From Malaya genurostris (lineage: Eukaryota; Arthropoda; Insecta; Diptera; Culicidae): a stretch of DNA of 64,000 nt. The notes under the pieces were generated by a model. That model worked only from the letters and a program-made list of their open reading frames with translations, was not told where the DNA came from and did no database searches. The stretch covers positions 124,868,928 through 124,932,927 of the forward strand of contig NC_080572.1 of assembly GCF_030247185.1 (NCBI RefSeq), given 5' to 3'. This document shows, one piece after another, positions 46,061 to 57,072 of this stretch; the stretch's first letter is position 1; every line of letters starts with the position of its first letter. The translations under genes were made by a program, and so were the position numbers.

Positions 46061-46705
46061 ACCCCAAAGTGTTACCCGATGCTCCTCTACTGAATACATT
46101 ATAAGTCAACAGAACATACCGAAGTAGTTTTCCACAGCGAAAGGAACGCGATCACAAGTACCAACCACTCTCCGATAACAATTTCCCACCTGCCTGTATG
46201 CGATCGAGTTGTTTTTTTTTTTTCATTTTCTCCGTGTTCTCGTACAGCTTGCAATGTCGTGAAACACATGCTGTTCAGATCTGTTCAAGGCCAACCCGTG
46301 GGTATGTGCGGCATTCAGCTTATAAACAAACTGCCCTCGCATTTTGCAATTAATTAATCGCAACGCGTGAAGTCATTCATTGACCAGGTAAATCCGTTAG
46401 CGGTGCTTCAAAATGTGGGAGTGACTAGCCGCATGTTTTCTGGATACGATCGATGACGGTCTAAATGCTCACCCAAAAAGGCGAGCTTTGACAGCGACTG
46501 GAGACAAAAAGGCAGCAGAATTTAATTAACTCCACCCACTGTACCAGGAAGGAAGCACACGCCATGAATCGAATTTATTAAATGTGGCATGCGTGTAAAA
46601 GTATCATTCACGAAGTAATAATTCGTGCATTTTCGAATGAGAAAATTCTGACCCGATTCGTGCTAGGCAACAAAACGTTACCACGTTTTAGAAATTTGTA
46701 AGTTT
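46061..46705. other. Unique, GC-richer intronic block (candidate enhancer)
   Basis: About 600 bp of mixed-composition, non-repetitive DNA in a repeat-rich intron, with a poly-T run at about 46211-46223 and homeodomain-like TAATTAATTAATCGC near 46350. No ORF or TE ends. A regulatory role is only inferred from composition and position in a developmental-signal gene. Confidence 0.25.
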
Positions 46706-46805
46706 GCGGAAGCATTTTAACGCCAATTATTTCAGTAACGGCGAGACTACCGGTGCGTAATTTAACAGGTAAACAAATATAAAAAAAAAACCTGTTTTAA
46801 TCCAC

Positions 46806-47535
46806 CTAGTGCTGTAATGATGCCTTTCTCATATCAATCATGATATCATATATAATACTGTGTCATTCTTCAAAATAATTTTCTTCGATTCTTAAAAGAA
46901 TAAACGAAATCGGTTTGTTTTATCGTCTACTGATATAAACTATCAATTTGAGAAGGTTTGAGGTCGATTTAGGGAACTTTTTACGATTTTTCGCCCTTTT
47001 CAGTGATGGTATAAAATTTTTAATACACTTTACCCTATATTTCCGGATCCGGAAGTTGGATCCGGATGAAATTCAGGAATTCTGTATGAGACCATCGGTC
47101 GCGCCATCTATGAGAAAAGTTAGAACACATATTTTCATTTTGTTGCACATTTTACCCCAAATAATATTCAGGAATTTTGTATGGGACCATAAGACCTTCC
47201 ATTTGAATCTAAGCTAGTGAAAATCGGTTCAGCCATCTCCGAAAAAAGTTGGTGCCTTTATTTTCCGGAATCCAAATAATATTCAGGAATTTTGTATGGG
47301 ACCACAAGACCTTTCATTTGAATCTAAGTTTGTGAAAATTGGTTCAGCCATCTCCGAGAAAAGTTAGTGCAAAAAAAAACGTAACATACACACATACGCA
47401 CACACACACACACATACACACGCGCGCGCGCGCGAACTGAGTCGAATGGTATATGACACTCGACCCTCCGGGCCTCGGATTAAAAGTCGGCTTTCACAGT
47501 GATTTCATAACCTTTCTATACGAGAAAGGCAAAAC
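46806..47535 (+). mobile_element. Longest copy of the CA-rich TIR repeat family
   Basis: The left end has ATGATGCCTTTCTCATATC, the right end reads inward TTTTGCCTTTCTCGTATAGA, giving a short imperfect TIR around TGCCTTTCTC. Inside are three serial repeats of a module (AGGAATTTTGTATGGGACCA, TTTGAATCTAAG, TGTGAAAATCGGTTCAGCCA), a CA/CG microsatellite (47388-47434), then GAGTCGAATGGTATATGACA and CTCGACCCTCCGGGCCTCGG. No ORF. Related copies are at 9219, 24880, 44201, 50690, 53641 and 61398. Class not assigned; the module repeats suggest a composite MITE. Confidence 0.65.
47388..47434. repeat. (CA)n/(CG)n microsatellite
   Basis: Alternating CA with a few TA steps passing into a CGCGCG run, inside the CA-rich repeat copy. 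The same position in other copies also carries CA or TG runs, so it is part of the element. Confidence 0.9.
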
Positions 47536-47754
47536 AAATCAACAGTCTTGGCTCATTATATTATAGTAAAGAATATAGTTTAATTTATCAGGTTTGTGAC
47601 CTAATGTTTTTGAAGACACATGTTTTTTTTTAATTCAATAATGATGAAACGAGCCCATCCAGATTTCCCAGGTTTGAGAAAAGCTACGGAATCGAGTCCT
47701 GTGTCTGCATATTTTTTTCACGGAAATTTCGAATGGTTTCCCTCACTTACCTTA

Positions 47755-48960
47755 CCTAATAGCTATAGTCCTGGGGTGTCCTTTGCTGTATCAAGCATAC
47801 GTCTCCACATAACTCGGTCCATGGCTGCTCGTCGCCAGCCACTCAAGGCACGGATGCTTCAGAGATCACCCTCCACTTGATCTCTCCACCTTGCTCGCTG
47901 CGTTCCTCTTCTTATTGTACCAGTCGGATTAGATTCAAGAACCCTTTTCACTGGGCTGTCTTCCGACATCCGTATGACATGCCCAGCCCATCCTAGACAT
48001 CCGATTTTAGCTGTCCGTACGGTGGGTGGTTCTCCTAGCAGCTGTTGCAATTCGTGATTCATACGCCGTCTCCACGTTCCGTCTTCCATCTGCACTCCGC
48101 CATAGATGGTCATAGTCATAGAGTAACATAGTCCAAGTCTCGTGGCCATAGAGAACAACCGGTCTAATGAGCGTTTTGTAGATGGTCAATTTCGTGCGGT
48201 GGCGTACTTTTCTCGATCCAAGGGTTTTTCTGAGTTCTCTGGATTTCTCTGTTGGTATCATTGTCGGCGGTCACCAGTGAGCCCAAATACACGAACTCGT
48301 CAACCACCTCGATATCGTAACCGTCTATCAATATTCGTGGTGGGAGGCGTAGTGTTTCTTCTCTAGAGCCTCTTCCTCCCATGTATTTTGTTTTTGACGC
48401 ATTTATGGCCCGTCCGATACGCCTAGCTTCAGCTTTCAACCCAATGTAGGTTTCCATCATCTTCTCAAGGTTACGTGTCACAATATCAATATCGTCAGCG
48501 AAGCCGAAAAGTTGTACGGACTATCGGAAGATCGTGCCACTCGTGTCGACCCTCGCTCTTCGAATCACTCCTTCCAAGGTAGTATTGAACAAGATACAAG
48601 AGAGTCCATCACATTGCCGTAACCATCTCTCTAGATTCAAAGGGACTCGATAGCGTCCCAGCACGGGCGTAGCACATTGTTGCTTTGACCAATCGCGTCA
48701 GTTTATCCGGGAAACCGTATTCGTGCATGATCTGCCATAGCTGTTCTCGATCGATTGTGTCGTATGCCGCTTTGAAGTCAATGAATAGGTGATGCGTGGG
48801 TACGCTGTATTCACGACACTTCTGGAGTACCTGTCTTATCGCGAAAATGTGATCCGTAGTGGCGAATGGTCGTGATAAAAAGAAACGATAGGAAACATGT
48901 ATTCTAAAGATATCCATTTTAGCTGGCATCCTGTTGACAAGATTGTTAGCAATCAGCTAA
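47755..48960 (-). pseudogene. 5'-truncated RTE-like LINE relic
   Basis: Minus strand, broken into frames. From high to low coordinates: HLFIDFKAAYDTIDREQLWQ and EYGFPDKLTRLVKATM (48800-48690), then a deletion, then GFADDIDIVTRN (about 48510-48475, catalytic FADD), KMMETYIGLKAEARRIG and INASKTKYM (48460-48370), VVDEFVYLGSLVT (48310-48260), KTLIRPVVLYGHETWTML (48180-48125), WRRRMNHELQQL (48090-48050) and GWAGHVIRMSEDSPVKRVLE (47985-47935). This arrangement is that of RTE/BovB-like reverse transcriptases common in mosquitoes. The endonuclease is absent and frameshifts separate the pieces, so it is dead. The 3' end is near 47755. Confidence 0.8.
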
Positions 48961-50689
48961 CATATTTTGATCAAGTCTAACTACAGCTTTTCATCAACAT
49001 TCCAACAACTTATTACTTACTTATTTAAGCCATGGGACTGGAATTTTATGTTTGACCTTCTCAAGTAGAAGGCGAAAGTACACGGATATTTTTTGTGAAT
49101 TTAAATCATATATTTTGTGAATTTAAACCAATTTTAGTGCACATATTTGGGACAGGCAATTGAATAAAAAGTTACTTTACAGTTCGTCATGTTTCAATAT
49201 ACTTTAAAGCAAAACTAAGCGTTTTTCATATACACTCTTGTGCATTAAATAACCAATGCATTGTAATTTAATTTTTAAATCAGATTTTCGATTCTACTGA
49301 TATCTATTTCATTGAAATACATGTCGTGTAAATTTAATTATTTTTTTCTGTGTAGAATTCAATGCTTATGCTACATAGTCTAGCTATTCAATCCTAAATA
49401 GTAATAAACTGGAAATGCTAGTTTAGATGATCTTTTTTATATAGAATATTAGAATCAATCATTTCATATCTTCCGCTTCACTCGGTCCATATAACCCGAA
49501 ATAATCAATAAAATCGATATAGTCTCAATAGCTTTAATAGATTTTGTCAAATCGACAAACGTCCTACCCCAGTTGATGCATCATTTCAAGAATCTGTTTA
49601 CTTCACCTGAACAAGACGAAAAATTTCACCCGTGCATCCAACAAAGTTTCTGAATCGTGACCACTTAAGGCGTACTTCTACTAAAACATAAAATCAAAAG
49701 TTCATGCTGAAAAACACATCGTAAAGCGTTAGATTTCGAACTGATACATTGATGAAGGTTGCAAATAGCATAACTAAAAATTACACGCTAAGTAAAAATG
49801 AAAATGTTTCATAATAGAATACTACATCCATTAACATGTAAGTTTAACATTCGCACCAATATCGCTATTAAAGCTTTTGTATGTAAATTTAAGTAAATGG
49901 CGATGCACGTTCTCTACGCATCTATTAAGAAGCAAATTTACATGATTTTTTGGTTGAGTGTAGTATCTGTGTCTGTACCTATTTCGTAACATTAGTTGTG
50001 AAATAGTAGATTTTTTAATATAGTGGAATTAAATAGAATTTATTTTCTTTTAAAGCGATTTTGTTTATTTCTCTAACCGTCCAAAAAAAGCAAATTTTTT
50101 ATCTTAAAGCGTAGGTCCACGGGGAGATCGATAGTACCCGGTATTCTTCCCCGGACAGAACCAACCTAGAGCCAGTGACATCCGGCGGCAAAAGGATTCA
50201 GCTAAGAATAGATCCAGTGGGATCCTGCTTTCTTCAAACATACGTTTGGTAACTCTATTTCACTAACTCAATTTCAATAAAGTATCTCTTCACTCAACCA
50301 GCAGTTTTTTTTTTTCAAACATGTTTAAGACCGTTATTTTTTCATACTGAAACATCTAAATATGCTCATATCTGCAGACGATATGAAATGGTTCAAGTAA
50401 TGTTCCAGAACGAAATCAATCTATTCCATGTTTAGTGCCGCAAAATACATCTTCAGCTCAGTGTAACTCAATTAGAAAAATTAAACTCAAACTATAAACG
50501 TATTTTTAAGAAATTACTTGTAGAAAAAAGAAAATTCTGCGAGATGTAGGCATAATCTTAGACTCCATTCTCACATTTGTGAACCATTACAATACCATAG
50601 TCAATAAAACATACTACTATTGGGCTCTATTAAACGCTTCAGTCATAACTTTCAAGATCCATATAACATTAAAACATTATACAGTACAA
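48961..50689. other. Intronic sequence containing one MITE
   Basis: Apart from the MITE at 49081-49352 it is AT-rich with no gene. The stretch 50105-50230 is GC-richer but has no open frame. Confidence 0.4.
49081..49352. mobile_element. 272-bp TA-flanked MITE, copy B
   Basis: TA at 49079-49080 and 49353-49354. The left end CACGGATATTTTTTGTGAAT and the right end TTAATTATTTTTTTCTGTG match copy A (14643-14914), and so does the inner block TCTACTGATATCTATTTCA. Same length as copy A. Confidence 0.75.
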
Positions 50690-50915
50690 ATGTTATACCT
50701 ATTTTGGAATATTGCTGCCATAAAAAAAATCCTAGCCTAGGTTTCTTAAAAATCGATTCGACCAGCTCTACGAAAATCGAGTGGTAACATATACACACAC
50801 AGACATTTTTCGATCTCGTTAAGTTAAGTCGAATGGTATTTAACACTATAGGTGGTGGTAGAAACGGGTTTTCCAACAATTCTATGACATTTCTATAGAG
50901 GAAGGTAAAACTCGT
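50690..50915 (+). repeat. Diverged copy of the CA-rich repeat family
   Basis: Has the family's order: CTACGAAAATCGAGTGGTAA, ATATACACACACAGACA, TTAAGTCGAATGGTATTTAA, and an ending TTTCTATAGAGGAAGG equivalent to the family's TTTCTATACGAGAAAGG end. Confidence 0.6.
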
Positions 50916-52714
50916 CTATGGTGTAGAAATAATGGGTAGTATCAAAGTTAAAATTTCTGAACCTAGCGAGTTTCGAATTTCACGAAACTTTGCAAACAGA
51001 TAACCAATGATTTGTTTTCCATGATATTAAAGAAAAGGTTTTGTAGAGTGCTATAATCTAAACTACTTTCTGAAACATAAATTGCGTCATCTTCATGACG
51101 CGATTCTTGTTGCGTTTAAGTAGCAAAATGGTCTAAGATTAAGTATTTTGCAAAAAGATTCAGAGTTTTAAAAATTTTTGGTATTATGGATTTTTTTTGT
51201 AATTTGAGAATGAGTGCACCTCTTTCATGATACCTCCTTCTATGTATATGTGTGTGAGTGTGAGTGTATGTGTATGTGGTCTGTATCGTAAAATGATTCC
51301 ATGTCCCTATCACAAAAGAGTAATTACTGCATCCCAAAACATGTAAAATAATGTAATCAAAAGCATTCGACTGCATTCATAAAAATCTTATGTCTAAATA
51401 CAAACACAGGATGTTGACTCGTGCGACGGCTGCTAAAATATTGTTGCTGTGGGCTTCAAATGTTCTAAGTGTTATTTTGCATCTTTTTTCCACTATCTGG
51501 TTCCGTCGTTCCGTTTCCCTAAGTTTTCATAGGATTGTTCTGCTCTCTAAGTTTCAGTTTCGTTCTTCTTCCCTCATCTCGTTGGTCTTCGCGAACCGGT
51601 GTTTCTTGATGTCTTAACAAGCGTGCCATAATGCACATTTCCATGTACGTCGCTCTCCTGCTTCCCAGCACACAAGTAACCATGAGTTTGAAGGTTCACT
51701 TTGCAACCTGGTGTTCTCTTGAGTCGATTAGTATTAACCATACGTTGCACGTTTTTCAATACCACCGATCCTGACCTCGACCTTCCACCGCTTGCTACCA
51801 TCACTCTGTTAACCAGAAAGATGAGAGAACTAACAGGCAGCATCATGTTTCCATCTCGTAGACGAGTGCATCAATTTCATTTCCTTTTTTGCTGGTCAAT
51901 CATCCTTCTTTTCCGTATCATCTTTGGCTGGCGTTGTTTCTTGTTGAATGAATTGCCAGGGTTCCAATTTCGACAATGTCGTGTGCCACTTCGCATAAGA
52001 ATTCGGATTTAGTGTGGTGAGGTGCAGAAAAGTAGTGAGGTGACGGTAGCTCGAAGAGAACCAGAAAAAGGTGCACTTTTTGAGAACACATTGTCACATT
52101 CTCCAAATGTCACGGTTTATTTCAGATGCTTCAGAATCGGTCGTTGTCTGGATACGCACTGGGTGAATGTGAAAAAATAGGACGGTTTTGACATTTTTTT
52201 TCCTTCTATGCAAGATGGAACACAGCAGAACCTAAGTACACATGGTTCCTGACAATATTCTTGTTGAAGAAGGGCGTACTGCATTTGCAGTCTGTCTGTT
52301 ATTTGATATGATTTAAAGTTGTATTTAGCGAACATCATAATGAAGGCTATTGTATCGCAAGGAAAAATAATGTGCAAAGTTTTAGGTGTACCGCAGGTGA
52401 TTGAGATGTTTCTTATGCTTCTTTGCGGAAAAGGACTATCGACAATTCAAAGTGGGAAGCTGCAGAAAACTTGATCATATGTCGGTAATGTTAATATTCA
52501 AATATTCAAAGTAATGTTATAAAAAAATATAAGAGTTTAGATTATACATGTAAAATTATTTCGAGTAAAGCTATATTTAAGTGCTAACAAAGACATCATA
52601 TTAACAAGATATCCAGCTCTCACATTTCCCGAACAAATTATTGGCAACATCCTTTTTTGCGAGCATGTCGCCCTCAGGTGAGTGCGCATCGAATCTCATA
52701 CATAGAAGTAGGGG
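50916..52714. other. Intronic sequence with a TG microsatellite
   Basis: TG-rich tract at about 51241-51280. The part 51400-52110 is slightly GC-richer, with frames up to 103 aa on plus that lack any motif. No gene supported. Confidence 0.35.
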
Positions 52715-52858
52715 AGAGAAATGTCAAATTCGTACGCGCCAAAATAGCAGGGCTGTGCACCCATACAATTGACATGACATGTTGAATGAGACGCCGTGCG
52801 ATGGCGTTGCTGAACTGAAGATTGAGATCGCTCCAAGCTGACAGGGTCTGGTGCTAAT
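52715..52858 (-). repeat. About 140-bp interspersed repeat, copy 2
   Basis: The inverse contains CCTGTCAGCTTGGAGCGATC, CAGCAACGCCATCGCACGGC, CAATTGTATGGGTGCACAGC and GAATTTGACATTTCTCTC, matching 23793-23935 block by block. Better preserved than copy 1. Confidence 0.65.
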
Positions 52859-53086
52859 CAATTGCATTTAGGAAAAAAATCAGCAGAAGTGGAGCGACCT
52901 TCATATTCGACAGACTTCGAAAGCGATTCACTGATACTTATAATTCTTCCAATTCGAGATCTAAACATACGAAAAGTACTTACATGCAGGCATTTTTCTA
53001 TTTTATTTATCATCTTTCGCAGCAGTTCGTATTAAGTCCATCGGTGACATAAAAATAAAATTCAACATGTCATTATTTATTCTTTA

Positions 53087-53455
53087 CTAGCTGAATTACC
53101 CGGCGTTGTTTGGAAATTGTCCTACTCATGTGGAATACTCTGATTGTAGTGAAATACATAGACGGCAACTCTGAATATGTTCAGATTGCGCATCTCAGAT
53201 CTCGCAATAATCATAATTGTCACAGTATTCTCGTTAAATCGGTTCAGTTTTATGTTTGATCCCTTTTTTTTAGGAACATTTAAAATTCTTTTCTCTCTAT
53301 AAATACCTTCTTAGAAACCTCTGATCTCCAAAAAATGTATGTATAATATATGTGGCTACAAACACTTGCACACTTTGAACGGCACCATCTGAGTTTTAAA
53401 AAAGAGTATAGTATCGATTCTCGTCAAATTAGATAAATTTTGTCATGACTCCTCC
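53087..53455. repeat. Possible TE segment beginning with an insect-wide motif
   Basis: CTAGCTGAATTACCCGGCGT near 53088 resembles a motif found at ends of abundant insect repeats. No second end or ORF is found, so class and limits are uncertain. Confidence 0.3.
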
Positions 53456-53483
53456 TGTTACGGAAACTTGCTACGCTCACTTT

Positions 53484-53640
53484 CCTATTACATTCATTTT
53501 GTGAAATTTAAACATTCTGTTTCAACAGATTTCACATCCGATTCTTCGTGTACAGAATCATTGCATGGCTAGTACTAACAATCCTATTGACACTACGACC
53601 AGGGCTCGAACATTCGACAACTAGCTTGTAAGACTAGACG
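53484..53640 (-). mobile_element. tRNA-derived SINE, copy 3 (truncated)
   Basis: Contains ATTACATTCATTTTGTGAAA, TGCATGGCTAGTACTA, GGGCTCGAACATTCGACAAC (B box) and GCTTGTAAGACTAG, then stops before the A-box end. More diverged than copies 1, 2 and 4. Confidence 0.65.
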
Positions 53641-54100
53641 ATGAAGTGGATTCTGTTCTGGAGCTTTTGACCACCATTTTCGGTACTTCCGAAACCGGGA
53701 ACGGGGAACCGATATAGTCGAAATCGGTTCGTTTGCCCAGTAACTAACGTGAACGTCAACTTGAAATAGTTTTCAGCCAACTTCAAATGAATTTTTCGTT
53801 TTTTTCTTCATCGCTTTATACGACGGTATTTCGGTATGTAATTCTGGAACCGAAAGTCGAATCTAGATGAAGTTCAATAGCAATCTTCGAAACCGCAAAA
53901 CCTTTCATTTGAGCTTAAGTTTATGAAAATCGTTTCATCAATCGCTGAGAACATGAACTGAGTTCCGTTTCAAAATTTTTGACCACTATTTCCGGTACTT
54001 TCGAAATCAATCTTTTTGGCTTGTCATTAAGACATGCACGATATAACGAAAACGAAAACATTGTTTAAATAGTGAAAAAATAGGTCCAGACACGAAACAT
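53641..54100 (+). repeat. Degenerate CA-rich family-related region
   Basis: Blocks such as CCACCATTTTCGGTACTTCC, CTTTCATTTGAGCTTAAGTT and GAAAATCGTTTCATCAATCG mirror the modules at 47050-47350, with lower similarity. It directly follows a SINE copy. Confidence 0.45.
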
Positions 54101-54116
54101 CAAAATCAACCCATCC

Positions 54117-54155
54117 TATAAATAGACCCTGTTGCACGTTTGCTAGCTTCAGTCT
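54117..54155 (+). promoter_or_regulatory. Candidate TATA/Inr core promoter
   Basis: TATAAATA at 54117-54124 and TCAGTC with its A at 54151 (spacing -34), both good arthropod matches. An ATG follows at 54156, opening a 62-aa frame to 54344 that I do not recognise. A histone-type stem-loop lies 580 bp downstream. Confidence 0.4.
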
Positions 54156-54735
54156 ATGAAAATCCATGAACACATCGAGTGCGCAGGCTGCCATCTACAC
54201 CAAGACAGTGGAACTACATCCGTGACCCGGCATTATCCAATTGGTGCTTCAGTCAATGGTGAATATGAGGTTCCGTTCATACACCCTAAACGCGGAAAAA
54301 CAACAACTAGTTCCTCTATGTGCATACCTGCTGTTGGACATTAGCAGTGTGAGTTTCGCTTCAAACAAGAGCGTTTGAATAGCTTTGTGCACTTTTCGCT
54401 GTACGACATTCGCACCAAACTAGTGTAAATAATGCTAGCATTTGACTGCATCGCATTCGAGAAAAATGTTCGGAACAGTGTTTAATATAGAAGAGATTTC
54501 CACAATTAGGCCCTTTGAAATGAAAAAAATGAATCCCGTTCAGCATTTTGATAGTTTGTTTCAGTCAAATATTAAGATGTATGAAATATTGAAACATATG
54601 AACGTTTCTACGACTTGTGGTACGATCATCTAGGCTCAAACTAGCCATTGATTTGGAATGGTGTCCTTCTTCTTGGAATACAAAGGTAATCATCCGTAAC
54701 CAAAAAGTCTTTTCCAAGACTCCAAAGCCACTAAC

Positions 54736-54751
54736 GGTCCTTTTCAGGACC
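54736..54751 (+). terminator. Orphan histone-type 3' stem-loop
   Basis: GGTCCTTTTCAGGACC is a 6-bp stem with a TTTC loop and exactly fits the replication-dependent histone mRNA 3' stem-loop; the upstream AAC flank also fits. Nearby are a perfect AGTCTT/AAGACT hairpin (about 54707-54722) and a decayed GTCCTTTTCAGTACTAC (about 54850), giving three stem-loop-like units in 160 bp. No histone ORF is recognised upstream. Confidence 0.6.
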
Positions 54752-54869
54752 CCAAAAGTAACGTAAAGAACTTATTTAGAAAGCTCTCTTAAATCGCCGC
54801 CCTACTTCCCAGAATACAAACGCAATCTTTAGAACAAAATTGTCCTTTTCAGTACTACAGAATTTTAAA

Positions 54870-56987
54870 CGATCAAACGGTGTCAAACCGACCGACTCCT
54901 CGTTTTTATGCTATTTTTTGCTCGTATTACCCTTTAGCTCCCTTTAGCTAGAACCGGAGGTCATATCCATATAAAATTCAATCACGTCCTATGGGAAAGT
55001 AGAACCTTTTCCATATAAATCTAAGTTTGTGAAAATCGGCTAGAAAATCAAGTACATATTTTTTGCACATGCACACCAAATTCGTCGAAACTTCGTCCAA
55101 TTGGAAAATTCTTCGGTTGTATGAATTTTTATAGGTAGAGTGAAAAGGCAAGTGCGGACATTCAAGATGGGAGACAAAATTGAATAAAGCACACATTGTA
55201 AATCATAGCTCATTAGTAGTTTTTCATTCTCTAAAAATGTCAAAAACAAATCCGATAATCAGTTAAATTTGGTGGGCGAATATGTGTGCGCTAATTTGAT
55301 CGAATACACCCTTCATAGTAGGTTGATAACATATTAGAAATCTTTTAATGGCAAGCTGATCATCTTCATCCATACACATATATCTGCTGTTGAAAGAAAT
55401 CTAACCAATCTGAAACAATACATGTGTAAGACTGCAGTCGTTCGAAACGCGTGCTGTAGAGTAGCGGTGTCAGTTTTTACATGCATAGGATGTAGAACAA
55501 ACAGCATAGGAGGATTAACAGATTAATTTCATAATGTGGAAATGCGTTAGAGAAGTCACAACAAATATAAGCAGATGTTCGGCCTTTCGAGGGAAAAAAT
55601 GTTGTTCCAGTTGTTGCTGAACCCAATCACCACTTGTGAGGTAGACGTGGTTCAGCGGCTTGCGAGAGAAGAGCAAGCCTTCCGACACTAAAACATGAGA
55701 AAAAATTCTTTTTTATTTACGCGTTTTGAATGAACGCGTCTGTTTACAACATTGATTCAAGGATCGCCCCGCTATACTAAACCGTGAACAAAAGTCAACT
55801 GATCCCGTCGGGCAGGAATGCGTTTCTTGAGTAGGTTACGAAATAAGCATAAAAAAGGCCGTATTAGAAGAACATTCACACAAGCATAGTTTTGAAATTT
55901 CTTCATTTTTACCAGTGAATATGAGTAAAATTCCATATTTGTTACTACTTTATGAATTCTGTGTTACTACTATGCCCTCGCAGCGGTTCAGGTTCAATTA
56001 TAATCGTTGGTGTTCGAAATATCGACCAAGACGGTCGAAACATTGAAAGAACCGTCGAAATGAAAGTTAGCTATTTTCTGCTGGGGAACTCTCTTTTTTC
56101 GTCGTCTTTTCGGGGTAATATTTTCAGACTTTTGTTTTATGCTGTCCCGGTGCAATGCTTCTGCAGTTCGAAAGTTGTTGGTTTTTCTTTGCCATGGAGT
56201 TATTTAAGCAATTCTTTTCCAATTCATTGAGGGAATGATCACTGTGAGGGAGCGCGAGAAAAGGCAACCGAAAAATAGAGCACACAGGTCTATAAACGTA
56301 ACACCCGTTATGATTGTTTATTAAAGATGGATGATTTTATTTCTTATTTTTACTTTTCCCCATCATCGTGTGCTGTGATTTCTGCGCTTCTCATTCAGCC
56401 AAACTGGTCAAGATGCCGAACAATTTGCTTTCAAGAATCTGATCGTAGGCAGATTCCACTTTTCGGTCATTCAACATTTTCTTTTTGAAGAATCTTCTGC
56501 AGCTGGAAATTGACGTAACAGTGTTATACTTCTACAATTTTTCAAGCTATGAATAATGTAACTGCCTCATTTATTTTCTGAACTATTGAATCTGAATATA
56601 ATTACAATGAGTAAATTGCTTTTAAAACTGGAAAACTTGAAATTGCATTATTCTGAGCTAATAATGCTTTAACATATAATGAAAGTAACTACCTCGACTT
56701 GTACGACATGCCTATACTTGTCAGACACGATCTGTATATTGGTACCGAATCATCAAATATTATTAAACTACATAAGCGATGACCTCTCATCGACATTCTG
56801 AACATCCGTAAAACCGTGTCAATACTATTTTATATATAAAAGTATCGAAAATGTTACACTCAACAAAAACGTCCCCTGCAATGGAGTAATGCATTCTCCA
56901 ACCTTTGCAGTTAAACCATGAACCAAAAACAGGACAACGCCTCATATGTATCCGAAACAAGCAAAAAAGCAAACCTTTTTTCAACAC
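54870..56987. other. Intronic sequence, no gene seen
   Basis: AT-rich. The part 54980-55200 has a weak CA-family flavour (CTAAGTTTGTGAAAATCGGC). Frames lack motifs. The left part of the proposed intron 1, downstream of the exon 1 donor. Confidence 0.4.
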
Positions 56988-57072
56988 CGACAGACAGCTT
57001 ATGTGTAGAAAATAAAATTATACTGCATAATATAGTTACAATGAGAGTCGACTCTGCCTGCTGCCGCTCCAT
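56988..57072 (-). CDS. spi: Spitz-like EGF ligand, coding exon 1 (signal peptide)
   Basis: Proposed first coding exon of the EGF-receptor ligand whose other exons lie at 10836-11007, 5268-5329 and 4947-5200. From the ATG at 57072 it encodes 28 residues plus one base: a short polar start, a hydrophobic core (about residues 10-21) and a polar c-region ending in Leu-Ser-Val. The last base G joins AT of the next exon to make Asp, giving Val-Asp-Ala followed by Cys-Ser-Ser-Arg. That is a good signal-peptidase site, and the fly Spitz mature chain, as I recall it, also starts Cys-Ser-Ser-Arg after Val-x-Ala. The phase fits and closes a 573-bp CDS. The weak point is the donor, GTGTTG, far from GTRAGT, and the very long intron. 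An acceptor-like CCAACAG lies just upstream of the ATG, so a 5' UTR intron is possible. The exon assignment is inference; the three downstream exons are much surer. Confidence 0.55.

Noticed and set aside
51574..52012. Host exon candidates in a GC-richer patch
   Set aside because: Frames on both strands overlap, no domain and no phase-consistent splice sites found.
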